Shown here: one piece after another, positions 48,735 through 58,400 of the stretch
How positions within the stretch are numbered: position 1 is the stretch's first letter
Layout: the number at the start of each line of letters is the position of its first letter
Source of the DNA: Streptomyces sp. YPW6
Lineage (GTDB): Bacteria > Actinomycetota > Actinomycetes > Streptomycetales > Streptomycetaceae
DNA: 64,000 nucleotides
Direction of reading: 5' to 3'
NCBI RefSeq assembly: GCF_018866325.1
Contig: NZ_CP076457.1
Location: 4,871,001 to 4,935,000, forward strand
Translations under genes and position numbers: made by a program
The notes under the pieces: model-generated
The model's database searches: none
Told to the model about the DNA's origin: nothing
The model's input: the letters and a program-made list of their open reading frames with translations, nothing else

Positions 48735-50962
48735 TCAGGCCCGCACGGTCGCCCCGGCCCCGTCCTGCGTGGGCCGGGCCGCGGGCGTCCGGCGGGCCGG
48801 GAACGGCACCGGCAGCGGCAGCCCGTCCGTCTCCCCGAGGAAGACCCGGCGCACCACCCGCTCGGCGGCGTACCCGTCGTCGTACGGGCAGAACCGGGCC
48901 CGGAACGCGGCGCGCAGCTGCGCCGAGCGGGAGCCCCGCCAGTGGTCCGTGGCGAAGATGTCGAACAGCTCGTCCTGGCTGTGGGCGACGACGCCCGGCG
49001 GGAAGGCCGTGATGTCGAAGTACGTGCCCCGGGCCGCCTCGTACGCCTCGATGTCGTCGAGATGCAGCACCACCGGGCGGTCCAGGTTGACGTAGTCGAA
49101 CATCAGCGAGGCGTAGTCGGTGACCAGGGCGTCCGAGGCGAGTGCCAGCGTCTCCACGCACCGGTGGGCGCTCACGTCGATGATCCGGGGGTGCGCCGCC
49201 CGGCCCCCGTCCGCGGGACCGGTGCGGCGGGGCGCCCGGGTGAGGATCACGAACCGCGGGCCCAGGACCCGGACCAGCCGTTCCAGGTCGAGAGAGGGCC
49301 GCTGGACCCGCCGGTAGTCGCGGGAGACGGGGGCGTACAGCAGGACCGTGCTGTCCTCGGGGACGCCCAGCGTCTCGCGCAGCCGCGCCACGTCCGCCGG
49401 ACCGGTGCGGTGGTAGACGTCGTTGCGCGGTGAACCGTACTCCAGCGTGGTGTACGCGGACGGAAAGGCCCGTTCCCGTACGAGGGTGGAGTGCGGGTTG
49501 GCCGAGAGGGAGAAGTCCCAGGTGTCGACCGTGCGCAGCAGCTCGTCGAAGTCGGTGCCCCGGGCGGCGGCCGGCCGGTCCAGCAGATCGGTGCCCTCGG
49601 TCCGCAGCGGCGTGCCCTCGTGCGTCTGCAGCAGGACCTGGCCCCGTCGCTTGACCAGCCCCCGGTCGAAGGAGCCGTCGTTCACCAGATACGCCGAACG
49701 GGCCAGCGCGGTCCGGTGGGCGAAGGTGCCGGGCGCCAGTTGCCGGGTGCCGGTCGGCACGGTGTGGGCGTCGGCGGGCCGGCAGATCCAGGCCGTCCGC
49801 ACCCCCGGGACCAGCTCCCGGACCTTCGCCTCGATCGCGGCCGGGCTGCCCGCGTACCCGCCGCCCCGCGCGGTGAACACCGCGTCCCGGGTGCGCAGCG
49901 GCAGCCGCAGCTGGACGCGGTAGTGGGCCCGCAGCGCCGCACCCCGCACCGCCCCGCGCAGCACCGCCGCTCCCCTCCGCAGCCGGCCGCCGAGGCGCTG
50001 GGCCCCGACAGGGCCCGGTAGGTGCGCCGCGCGCCGAGCCGCATCAGGCCGTGCCGCAGCAGCGCGCGGCGGGGGGCCGGGGCACCGGGGGTGCGGTAGC
50101 GGCGGCAGGAGGCGGACGCCCGGCGGAAGAACGCGGCGCGGCTGTGCAGCGGCAGCCGGTCCCGCGAGGCGTAGAGCGCCGAGAAGTGGTCCAGCATGCG
50201 GCGGAACATCACCGGCCGCCACAGGGCGAGTTCGGGGCGGGAGTCGATGAACGCGAAGACCCGGTCGTACTGGTCGAAGACGTCGAAGTGCTGCTCGCTG
50301 GTGGTGGAGAGGATGTTGCCGCGCCGCCGCTGCCGGTAGGAGACGCACACCGCGTCGAGTACCGCGATCGAACCGGCCGACATCAGGACCGGGTAGGTCC
50401 AGGCGGTGTCCTCGTAGTAGCCGGGCGGGAAGGTGAACCCCTCGGCCTCGACGAACGCCCGGCGGTACGCCTTGTTCCAGACGACCATGAGGAGCCGCAG
50501 CAGCTCGGGGCGGTCGGTGAGCCGGAAGCGCTCAGGTCCGCTCTCGTCGAGATGGGCGGCCAGGACGTTGCGGACGCTGCGGCCCGTCCAGTACGTACGG
50601 GCGTAGTCGTACATCAGGACGTCGGGCTCGCCGGTGGTGTCGATCCGGTCGGCGATGGCCTGGAGGGCGTCCGGCAGGAGGGTGTCGTCGCCGTCGAGGA
50701 AGACCAGGTAGTCGCCGGACGCCCGGTCCATCCCGGCGTTGCGGGCCGGGCCGAGGCCGATGTTGCGGGGCAGGTGCAGCGCGGTGACCCGGGGATCCCG
50801 GCGGGCGTACTCGTCGGCGATCGGTCCGCAGGCATCCGGGGAGCAGTCGTCGACCACGATGATCTCGTGGTCCTTGAAGGACTGGGCCAGCACGGAGTCC
50901 AGACACGCGTGCAGATACGCCTGGACCCGGAATGCGGGCACGATGACGGAGAACCGGGGCAC
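48735..50962 (-). pseudogene. Frameshifted GT2 - GPT fusion gene
   Basis: The GT2 domain is read from GTG 50962 (SVIVPAFRVQAYLHACLDS, IIVVDDCSPD, FLDGDDTLLP) to about residue 320 (GARRTYRAL). The GPT domain is read in another frame from about 50000 to the stop at 48735 (AHYRVQLRLPLRTRDAVFTA, TDYASLMFDYVNLDRP). The shift falls at the run cccc (50003-50006); one more C would join both into a 742-residue protein. In addition the two conserved histidines are replaced: QTHEGTP for QTWHGTP, and ILTRAPR for LVRAHY. So it is either a decaying copy or a non-catalytic homologue with a recent or artefactual one-base loss. Two separate genes cannot be excluded but would overlap by about 290 nt. Confidence 0.78.
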
Positions 50963-51068
50963 TACACATCCATGGGTCGATCGTTCGCGGAAATCCAGGC
51001 AGAGCGCAAACGTCGGATGGAATGACAGGGTTACGCCGGACGCGCCAATCGGGGGACGCGGACGCCGA

Positions 51069-51098
51069 AGCGGCCCGGTTCCGGGGAACCGGGCCGCT
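51069..51098 (-). terminator. Terminator of the sugar ABC operon
   Basis: A 14-bp inverted repeat agcggcccggttcc / ggaaccgggccgct separated by 2 nt (effectively a 13-bp stem with a 4-nt loop), 65 nt beyond the stop of the last permease gene. Confidence 0.8.
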
Positions 51099-51162
51099 CC
51101 GTGTTGACGGACGGCGTCCGTGCTCGGCCGGTCTGCGAGGGCGTACGGCCGCGGGGCGCGGG

Positions 51163-52107
51163 CTACTTGACGGCGCCCGCCATCACACCGGACACGAACT
51201 GCCGCTGGAACGCGAAGAACACCGCCAGCGGGATCACCATCGACACGAACGCGCCGGGCGCGAGCACGTCGATGTTGTTGCCGAACTGGCGTACCTGCTG
51301 CTGGAGCGCCACGGTGATCGGCGGCGACCCCGAGTCCGCGAAGATCAGCGCGACCAGCATGTCGTTCCACACCCACAGGAACTGGAAGATCCCCAGCGAG
51401 GCGATCGCCGGACCGCCCAGCGGCATCACCACCCGGGTGAAGAGCCGGATCTCGCCCGCCCCGTCGAGCCGGGCGGCCTCCAGCAGCTCCCGGGGGATCT
51501 CCGCGAAGAAGTTCCGCAGCAGGAAGATCGCGAACGGCAGGCCGAACGCCGTGTGGAACAGCACCACCCCGAGCGTCGTCTCGAAGATCCCGATGGTGCC
51601 GAACAGTTCGGAGACCGGGATCAGCGCCACCTGCACCGGCACCACGAGCAGACCGACGACCAGCAGGAACAGCCAGTCCCGGCCGGGGAACTCCATCCAG
51701 GCGAAGGCGTATCCGGCGAGCGACCCGATCACCACGACCAGCACCGTGGAGGGGACAGTGATCATGATGGTGCTGCCGAGCGAGCCGGTGATCGTGGAAT
51801 TGTCCAGCAGCCGCTGGTAGTTGTCGAAGGTCAGCTCGGACGGGGCGGTGAGGACCGTCCACCAGCCGGTCGCCGCGATGTCCCGCGGACCGCGCAGCGA
51901 GGACAGCAGCAGACCGATCGTGGGCATCAGCCAGAACAGGGCGACCAGGATCAGGAAGACCCGCATCACCCCGCCGCCCGCGCGGGCGGCGATCCTGGCT
52001 CCGAGGGACTGCCCGGCCCCGGGTGCGCCAGGGGCGTCGCCCGTCCTTCGGGAGACCGCCCTCTGACGGCCGATGCGCGCGGTGCCGGTGTCCGGTGCGC
52101 TGCTCAT
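51163..52107 (-). CDS. Carbohydrate ABC transporter permease (MalG-like)
   Basis: A 314-residue inner-membrane component with six hydrophobic segments (VFLILVALFWLMPTIGLLLS first) and the EAA loop PRELLEAARLDGAGEIRLFT near residues 205-224, where the ATPase docks. The family is the binding-protein-dependent sugar uptake type (MalG). The ATG overlaps the stop of the upstream permease gene (ATGA) and has the ribosome binding site ggagggacggcg. It forms a pair with the MalF-like permease. No ATPase gene is in the operon; streptomycetes commonly use the shared ATPase MsiK for such systems. Confidence 0.93.
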   Translation of the reverse strand: MSSAPDTGTARIGRQRAVSRRTGDAPGAPGAGQSLGARIAARAGGGVMRVFLILVALFWLMPTIGLLLSSLRGPRDIAATGWWTVLTAPSELTFDNYQRLLDNSTITGSLGSTIMITVPSTVLVVVIGSLAGYAFAWMEFPGRDWLFLLVVGLLVVPVQVALIPVSELFGTIGIFETTLGVVLFHTAFGLPFAIFLLRNFFAEIPRELLEAARLDGAGEIRLFTRVVMPLGGPAIASLGIFQFLWVWNDMLVALIFADSGSPPITVALQQQVRQFGNNIDVLAPGAFVSMVIPLAVFFAFQRQFVSGVMAGAVK

Positions 52108-53486
52108 CGCCGTCCCTCCTTCCGGATCCGGCGGATGTTGACCAGCATCACCGGGATCACCAGCAGCAGCAGAAGCACCGCGATCGCGCTGCCGATCCCC
52201 AGGTCCGCGTCCGTGCCGAACGAGGACCGGTACAGCTGGAGCGCCAGGACGTTCGCGTCGTCCTGGGACGAGCCCGGCGCGATGATGAACACCAGGTCGA
52301 AGACCTTCAGCACGTTGATCATCAGCGTCACCAGGACCACCGCGAGCACCGGCGCCAGCATCGGCACCGTGATCCGGCGGAACACCTGCCACTCGTTGGC
52401 CCCGTCCACCCGGGCCGCCTCCAGCAGCTCGCGCGGCAGGCCGGCCAGCCCGGCGGCGATCAGGACCATCGCGAACCCGGCCCACATCCACACGTAACTG
52501 CCGATGATCCCGGGCGTCACGAGGGACGGGCCGAGCCAGTCGACGCCGTTGTACGGCTCGCGGAAGTTGTCGGCGGGCAGCCGCAGTCGGGCCCCGTCCG
52601 CCGAGGCGGGCAGGGTGAACACCCCGTCCGCTCCCGCCGTCGCGGTGGCGACGACCTCGCCGTCCCGCACCGCCTCGATCTTCAGGCCCTTCAGCCCCAG
52701 CTCCTGCGGGTCGACGACGTTCGGCTTCCCGCCGCCGCCCCGGGTGAAGTCCAGCCACGCCGTGCCGGAGATCCCGTCCCCGGAGACCGCGGGAGAGCCC
52801 TCGGCCGGCCGCGCGTCGCCCGGCATCTTCGCCGGGGCCACACCGACCAGCGGCACCCGCAGCGGCTCGCCCGCCCGGATCGGCTCCTTGGACAGATACG
52901 TCCCGCCGGCCGCCTTCTCCAGCGGGTGCACCGGCAGCGGGCGCGCCTTCGGGAAGCCGGCGGACTCGCTGAACGTGTCGTGCACGCTCACCGCCACCGC
53001 GTTGGCCACCCCGCGCTCGGGAGCCTGGTCGTACACCAGCCGGAAGATGATGCCCGCCGCCAGCATCGAGATCGCCATCGGCATGAAGACGATCAGCTTG
53101 AACGCGGTGCCCCAGCGGATCCGTTCGGTCAGCACCGCGAAGATCAGTCCCAGCGCGGTCGCGACCGTGGGCGCGAAGACCACCCAGATCGCGTTGTTCT
53201 TCACCGCGGTGAGGATGGTGTCGTCGGTGAACAGCGCGGTGTAGTTGTCGAACCCGGCGAAACCCGTACCGGCCTGGTCGAAGAACGACCGGTAGACCGA
53301 ATACCCGATCGGATAGAGCACCAGCGCCCCGAGCAGCACCAGCGCGGGCAGCAAAAACACCGCCGCGACGACCCTGCGGGTGCCGGTCACACTCCGGCCG
53401 GGCTTCTCCGGGCCGGGGGACGGATGCGGACTCGTGTCGTCGGCGGGGGGCGCCGCACCGGCGCCCCCCGCGGTCGCTGTCGTCAC
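52104..53486 (-). CDS. Carbohydrate ABC transporter permease (MalF-like) with large extracytoplasmic insert
   Basis: A 460-residue permease. After a Pro-rich cytoplasmic tail, the first helix is VVAAVFLLPALVLLGALVLY; the EAA loop PRELLEAARVDGANEWQVFR is at 351-370. Between the helix ending FRLVYD (about 152) and DWLGPSLVTP (about 316), where relatives have some 20-30 residues, there is an insert of about 145 residues with beta-rich, transthyretin-like stretches (LKIEAVRDGEVVATATAGAD). It should face outward. GTG start 4 nt after the binding-protein gene. The insert may touch the binding protein or the wall. Confidence 0.9.
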   Translation of the reverse strand: MTTATAGGAGAAPPADDTSPHPSPGPEKPGRSVTGTRRVVAAVFLLPALVLLGALVLYPIGYSVYRSFFDQAGTGFAGFDNYTALFTDDTILTAVKNNAIWVVFAPTVATALGLIFAVLTERIRWGTAFKLIVFMPMAISMLAAGIIFRLVYDQAPERGVANAVAVSVHDTFSESAGFPKARPLPVHPLEKAAGGTYLSKEPIRAGEPLRVPLVGVAPAKMPGDARPAEGSPAVSGDGISGTAWLDFTRGGGGKPNVVDPQELGLKGLKIEAVRDGEVVATATAGADGVFTLPASADGARLRLPADNFREPYNGVDWLGPSLVTPGIIGSYVWMWAGFAMVLIAAGLAGLPRELLEAARVDGANEWQVFRRITVPMLAPVLAVVLVTLMINVLKVFDLVFIIAPGSSQDDANVLALQLYRSSFGTDADLGIGSAIAVLLLLLVIPVMLVNIRRIRKEGRR

Positions 53487-53490
53487 GGCG

Positions 53491-54855
53491 TCAGCTCTTG
53501 TACGCCTTGACCGCTTCGGACTCCAGCCTTTTCTGGGTCCCCGCGATGTCCTTCGGGTTCTTCAGGAAGTCCTGGAGAATCTTCCACTCGCCCGCCCCGG
53601 GCGTCCCGCCGAACGACTGCGGGGCCTGGTCGGACATGTCGAACCGGACGTCGTCACCCGCGTCGATCAGCGCCTGCGCCATCGTGCGCTGCACCTCGTT
53701 CGGGTACGCCTTCAGGTCCAGGCCCTTGTTCGGGGAGATGAACCCGCCCGCCTCGGCCCAGATCCCCGCCGCGTCCGCCGACGCCAGCCAGGTCAGCAGC
53801 GCCTGCGCGCCCTTGCTGTCCTTCAGCGCCACCGCCGCGTCGCCGCCGGTCACCACGGGAGAGTCCGCGCCGACCGCCGGGAACGGGAAGACCTTGGCGT
53901 CCGTACCGATCTCCGCCTCGGTCTGCGCGATGTTGACGGCGACGAAGTCGCCCTCGAAGACCATCGCCCCCTTGGGCTGGTCGCCCCCGGTGAAGGTCTG
54001 CGTCACCGAGGCCGGGAACTCCGTCTGGAGCGCCCCGTCCGCCCCGCCCGCGATCAGCTCCGGCTTGCCGAACAGCTCGGCCAGCGTGGTCAGCGCCTCC
54101 CCGACGGTCGGGTCGGTCCACGGGATCTCGTGCCGCGCCAGCTGGTCGTACCTCTCCGGGCCCGCCTGCGAGAGGTAGACGTTCTCGAACCAGTCGGTGA
54201 GGGTCCAGCCGTCCGCGCCGCCCACCGAGACCGGGGTGACGCCGGAGGCGCCCACCGTCTCGGCGGTGGCCAGGAAGTCCTTCCAGGTCTTCGGCTCGCT
54301 CGCTCCCGCGTTGTCGAACGCGGCTGCGTTGTACCAGATCAGGGACTTGTTGGCGGCCTTGAAATACACCCCGTACTGGGTGCCGTCGACCGCGCCGAGG
54401 TCCTGCCAGACCTGGGCGTAGTTCTGCCCGAGCTGGGCCCGCGCCTCGGGCCCCACCGGCTTGGCCCACTTCTTCGCGGCCGCCTGCCGGATCGCGCCGA
54501 CCTGCGGGATCATCGCCACGTCCGGCGGCTGCTTGCCCGCGATCTTGGTGCCCAGGAAGTTGATGATCGGGTCCTGTGCCGGGACGAACGTGACGTCCGC
54601 GCCCGTACGCTTCTCGAACTCGTCCAGCACCTTGGTGAAGTTGGCCTGCTCGGGTCCGGTCCAGACCGCGGCGACGGAGACGCTCTCCCCGTCCAGCTTC
54701 GGCAGCTGCACCGTGGATGCGCTGTCCGTGCCCTTGCCGGAGGCGTCGCCCGTCTTCTTCTTGCCGTCGCCGTCGCCCCCGCATCCGGTGAGCGCGAGAG
54801 CGCCGACCGCCGCGAACACGACTGCGGCCCTGCGTATCGAGAAGGTTGTGCGCAT
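53491..54855 (-). CDS. Sugar-binding lipoprotein of ABC transporter
   Basis: A 454-residue extracellular solute-binding protein (family 1 type). The signal peptide ends in the lipobox ALTGC with lipidated Cys25, followed by a Lys/Gly/Asp-rich linker. The mature part has EFEKRTGADVTFVPAQDPI, the family segment TWKDFLATAETV and a long C-terminal lobe with KDSKGAQALLTWLAS. It binds substrate outside the membrane and delivers it to the two permeases encoded downstream. The ligand is probably an oligosaccharide or sugar derivative, not predictable further. It is the first gene of the operon, with a candidate promoter at 54924-54952. Confidence 0.93.
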   Translation of the reverse strand: MRTTFSIRRAAVVFAAVGALALTGCGGDGDGKKKTGDASGKGTDSASTVQLPKLDGESVSVAAVWTGPEQANFTKVLDEFEKRTGADVTFVPAQDPIINFLGTKIAGKQPPDVAMIPQVGAIRQAAAKKWAKPVGPEARAQLGQNYAQVWQDLGAVDGTQYGVYFKAANKSLIWYNAAAFDNAGASEPKTWKDFLATAETVGASGVTPVSVGGADGWTLTDWFENVYLSQAGPERYDQLARHEIPWTDPTVGEALTTLAELFGKPELIAGGADGALQTEFPASVTQTFTGGDQPKGAMVFEGDFVAVNIAQTEAEIGTDAKVFPFPAVGADSPVVTGGDAAVALKDSKGAQALLTWLASADAAGIWAEAGGFISPNKGLDLKAYPNEVQRTMAQALIDAGDDVRFDMSDQAPQSFGGTPGAGEWKILQDFLKNPKDIAGTQKRLESEAVKAYKS

Positions 54856-54923
54856 TCCTGCCCCGTCTCTTCCGTCCGCGCCCGGCCACGTGGCATGCCC
54901 GGACTACGTCGTCCGTGCGCACA

Positions 54924-54952
54924 GTCCTACGCCCGGCGCACGAGGCCCGCAA
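54924..54952 (-). promoter_or_regulatory. Candidate promoter of the sugar ABC operon
   Basis: On the minus strand TTGCGG (54952-54947), 17-nt spacer, TAGGAC (54929-54924), about 70 nt before the ATG. A short dyad cgatc-gt-gatcg (54976-54987) just upstream could bind a regulator. Both are inferred from sequence only. Confidence 0.42.
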
Positions 54953-54989
54953 TACCGCCGGAGGGCTCAACGCACCGATCGTGATCGCC

Positions 54990-55390
54990 TCGTGACGTCG
55001 TGTCAGGGTATTTCGGAAGCGTGCCGGGGCAGCGTGAGCGGCCCGGGACGGTGGGCGGGCGGAGCCGGACGCCGGAGCGTGCCGGGGCGGTGCGTGGCCG
55101 AGGGCGGGTGGGCCGGTGCGGGCCGGGCGCCGGATCGGCCGTCGCAGGGGTGGACCCGGGGGCGAGTGGATGCCGGGGCGGGCCGGGACGAGTGGACGTC
55201 TGGACGGAGCGGGCACGGGGTCGGCCGTTGCAGGGGGCGGCCCCCGGGTGCGGGGGTGGCCGCCGGGGGGGGCGTGGTCGGGGGCCCGGCGCAGGGGGCG
55301 GCCAGCCGCCACCGAAGCGGGGCCGGTGTATGCCCGTGCCGTGCGCGGCCGAGGGCGGGTACGGGCCGGGGCATGCTTCGCCGAGGGCGG
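54990..55390. other. G-rich intergenic region with degenerate repeats, no gene seen
   Basis: About 400 bp of very G-rich sequence between the ABC operon and the FHA-FtsK terminator. ggccgagggcgggt-like units recur near 55095 and 55347, with a shorter version near 55379; atcggccgtcgcagggg and gtcggccgttgcagggg form another pair. All six frames are open in places, but the translations are Arg/Gly/Pro-rich noise without homology. Confidence 0.6.
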
Positions 55391-55391
55391 G

Positions 55392-55429
55392 CCGGTCACG
55401 GGGCCCGGTGCAGCGGGCCCCGTGACCGG
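55392..55429 (-). terminator. Terminator after the FHA-FtsK gene
   Basis: A perfect 16-bp stem ccggtcacggggcccg / cgggccccgtgaccgg with a 6-nt loop, 6 nt beyond the stop codon. Confidence 0.85.
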
Positions 55430-55435
55430 GCGGGC

Positions 55436-58400
55436 TCAGGCCGTGAACGGCACCAGCGCGGGCAGCCGTTCGGCGTTCACCGAGCGGGCCGCGCGCTCCA
55501 GGGCGCTGGCGAGCAGCGCGAGGTCGGTCGGCCCGTTGCCCAGCTCCCGGACCGGGCGCCGGGTCGGCGGATCGCCCATCCGCTCCCACTCCAGCGGGAC
55601 GACCGTCGGACGGAGCGTCGCCGTGCGCGGGATGCGGCCGGTGACCCTGCCCCCCTGGAACGGCGTCACCCGGCCGTCCGGATGCCCCAGCCTGCCCCGG
55701 CCCGGGGCCGGTTCGTCCGGCGACGGCGGCAGCACCGGCGCGTCCAGCACGATGCGCAGTCGGGCGCCCCGGGCCAGCTCGGTGTCCTCGGTGCGGTCCG
55801 GGCGCGCGGACGTGGCGACCAGATGCACCCCGAGCCGTCCGCCGTCCCGCGCCACGGCCTCCAGCGCCCGCACCACCGAACCGGCGGCGGGCCGGCCCGG
55901 GGAGCCGAGCGCCGGGGCGACCAGCGCGTCGAAGTCGTCGGCCAGGACGACGAGACGGGGCAGCGGGGACGGCCCCGGGTCCGCAGACCGGGCGGCGGCC
56001 GGGCGCAGCCGCAGGGTGCCGCTGGCCGGGGAGTCCAGATCGCCCCGGCGCTCGGCCCCGCTCGGCGGCCGCTGGCCCACGATGCGCGGGGCGGCCTCCT
56101 GCCCGGCCTGCTGCCCGTGCCGCTCGTGCCAGGCCGCGAAGTCCAGATCGCCGAGCAGTTCGGCGCGCCGCTTCAGCTCGCCGCCCAGGGCCTGCGCGAA
56201 CTCCCGCATCCGCACCGGGTCGGACGCCACGAGGTGCGCGAAGACATGCGGCAGCTCCGTACAGGGCAGCAGGCCTTCGCCGCGCTCGCCCTGCTCGCCG
56301 CCCGAGCCGTCGACGAGGAGCAGGCCGAGCCGGTCGGGCCGGGCCGCGGAGGCGAGCGAGGCGGCGACGGCGCGGAGCAGCTCCGTGCGGCCGCTGCCCG
56401 GGGGGCCTTCGATCAGCAGATGCGGGCCCTCGTCGGCGAGATCGACGCTGAGGGGGCCGCGGGGCCCCGCCCCGAGCACGAGGACGGGCCGCCCGGTGGG
56501 GGCGCCGACGGTGGAGGCCTCACCGGAGCCGGGTGCCGGGATGGTGGCGTCGCCCCGCTCCCGGGCGTCGGCCCCGGAGCCGCGCCCCGGCCCGGAGCGC
56601 TGGGGCCCCAGGTAGGGCGTACGGGCGGAGTCGCGGCTGTCCGGGTGCGGATACGGGGTGCGGCCGGAGTCGGGGGTGTCCGGTGAGGGGTACGGCGTAC
56701 GGCTGGAGTCGCGGGCCTCCAGCGGGGGATACGGGGTGCGGTCCGGGTCGGGGCGGCGGCCCGGATAGGGCGTGCGGCCGGAGCCGCGGGAGTCCGGTGA
56801 GGGGTAGGGCGTACGGCCGGAGTCGGGGGAGCCCGGGGACGGGTACGGCGTGCGGCTGGAGTCGCGGGCCTCCAGCGGGGGATACGGGGTGCGGTCCGGG
56901 TCGGGGCGGTGGCCCGGATAGGGCGTGCGGCCGGAGCCGCGGGAGTCCGGTGAGGGGTAGGGCGTACGGCCGGAGTCGGGGGAGTCCGGGGACGGGTACG
57001 GCGTGCGGCTGGAGTCGCGGGCCTCCAGCGGGGGGTACGGGGTGCGGTCCGGGTCGGGGGCGCCCGCGGCCGGGTACGGCGTGCGGCCGGAGTCGTGGTG
57101 GGGGGAGGCCGCCGTGCGTTGGGGGCCGACGCGCGGGCCCGCGCTGAGGGTGCGCCCGGAGTTGAGGCTGTCCAGGTCCGCGCGGGCCGGTGAGGCGGCG
57201 GCTGCCCGGGGCGCCGAAGCGCCCGGCTGGGCCTCCGCCGTGGACGCCCAGCGGGCCATCAGCGACGCCGGAGTGGCGCGGGCCAGCCCCAGCTCGTCCA
57301 GCAGCCGGGCGGACGGCGGCAGCGCCGCAGTGGTCGGGCGGCCCGCCAGCGCGGCCGATCCCTCCTCGCGCAGCGGCGCGAGCGCCCGCCCGAACCGCTC
57401 GGCCCAGGCCGCCGACACCGCGTCCACCGCGGCCACCGTCCCGTGCCCCGCGGCCTGTCCGCCCGCCGTACGCAGCAGGCGCAACGCCGTGGCGACGTCG
57501 CCGCTGAGCATCGCGACGGCCCCGCACTCCCGGAAGGCGACCGAGGCCCGGCAGGCGGTCTCGTACGTCGCGGCCACCGGTGAGGTGGGGGAGGCGGCCG
57601 GGGTCTCGGCCAGGCAGATCAGATGGATCCCGGCCGCCGCGCCCGCCCCGGCCAGCCGTGCCGTCGTCTCGCGCAGGAACGCCGTGCCCGGGTCGCCGTC
57701 GAGAACGACCACCGTGTGCGGGCCCGTGTGGGCGCGGGCGGCCTCGGCCACCGCTGCCCGCTCCAGATGCGGCCAGCCGGGACCGAGGGGCCCCTCGTCG
57801 AGCCGCCGCACCAGCTCGGCCGCGCGGACCTCGGCCTGCTCACGGTCGTAGGCGAGGAGCAGCCGGCAGTCCTGCCCGTGCGTCGGGCGCAGATGCGGCA
57901 GCCACCCCAGCCAGGACCACTCGCGCCGCCGCTCCTCCAGGGTGCGGGAGCGGTCCGTGGAGATCAGCACGATCTCCAGGTCGAACGGGGAGTGCAACGC
58001 GGCGAGCTGTGCCACCGTCGCGCGGGCCAGCCCCGCCAGCCGGGCGCGTGGGCCGGCGAGCCCGAGCGAACCGGCCTCCCGCAGCCCCACCGTCACCGGC
58101 ACGGCGGGCACCTCGGCCCGGTCCGTGGTGCCGAGCCGCACCACCAGGGCCTCCGGGTGGGCCGGATGGCGCTCCCAGAGCCGGGGCCCCGGGCCGAGCG
58201 CCGTCAGCAGCACGGCCGCGGGGTCGGGCCAGGTGCCCTCGGGGGCGGAGGGCAGCGCGGAGAAGGGGGAGCCGGGGGAGGCCGGTGAGGCGAGGTGCCC
58301 GGCCCCCGACGGCCCGCCGGCCGGATCGATGGATCCGCCCGGGGCGCTGGAGACGCCCGCGTTCGAGCCGTGCCCGCCGGTTCCGTGCCCGCCGGTTCCG

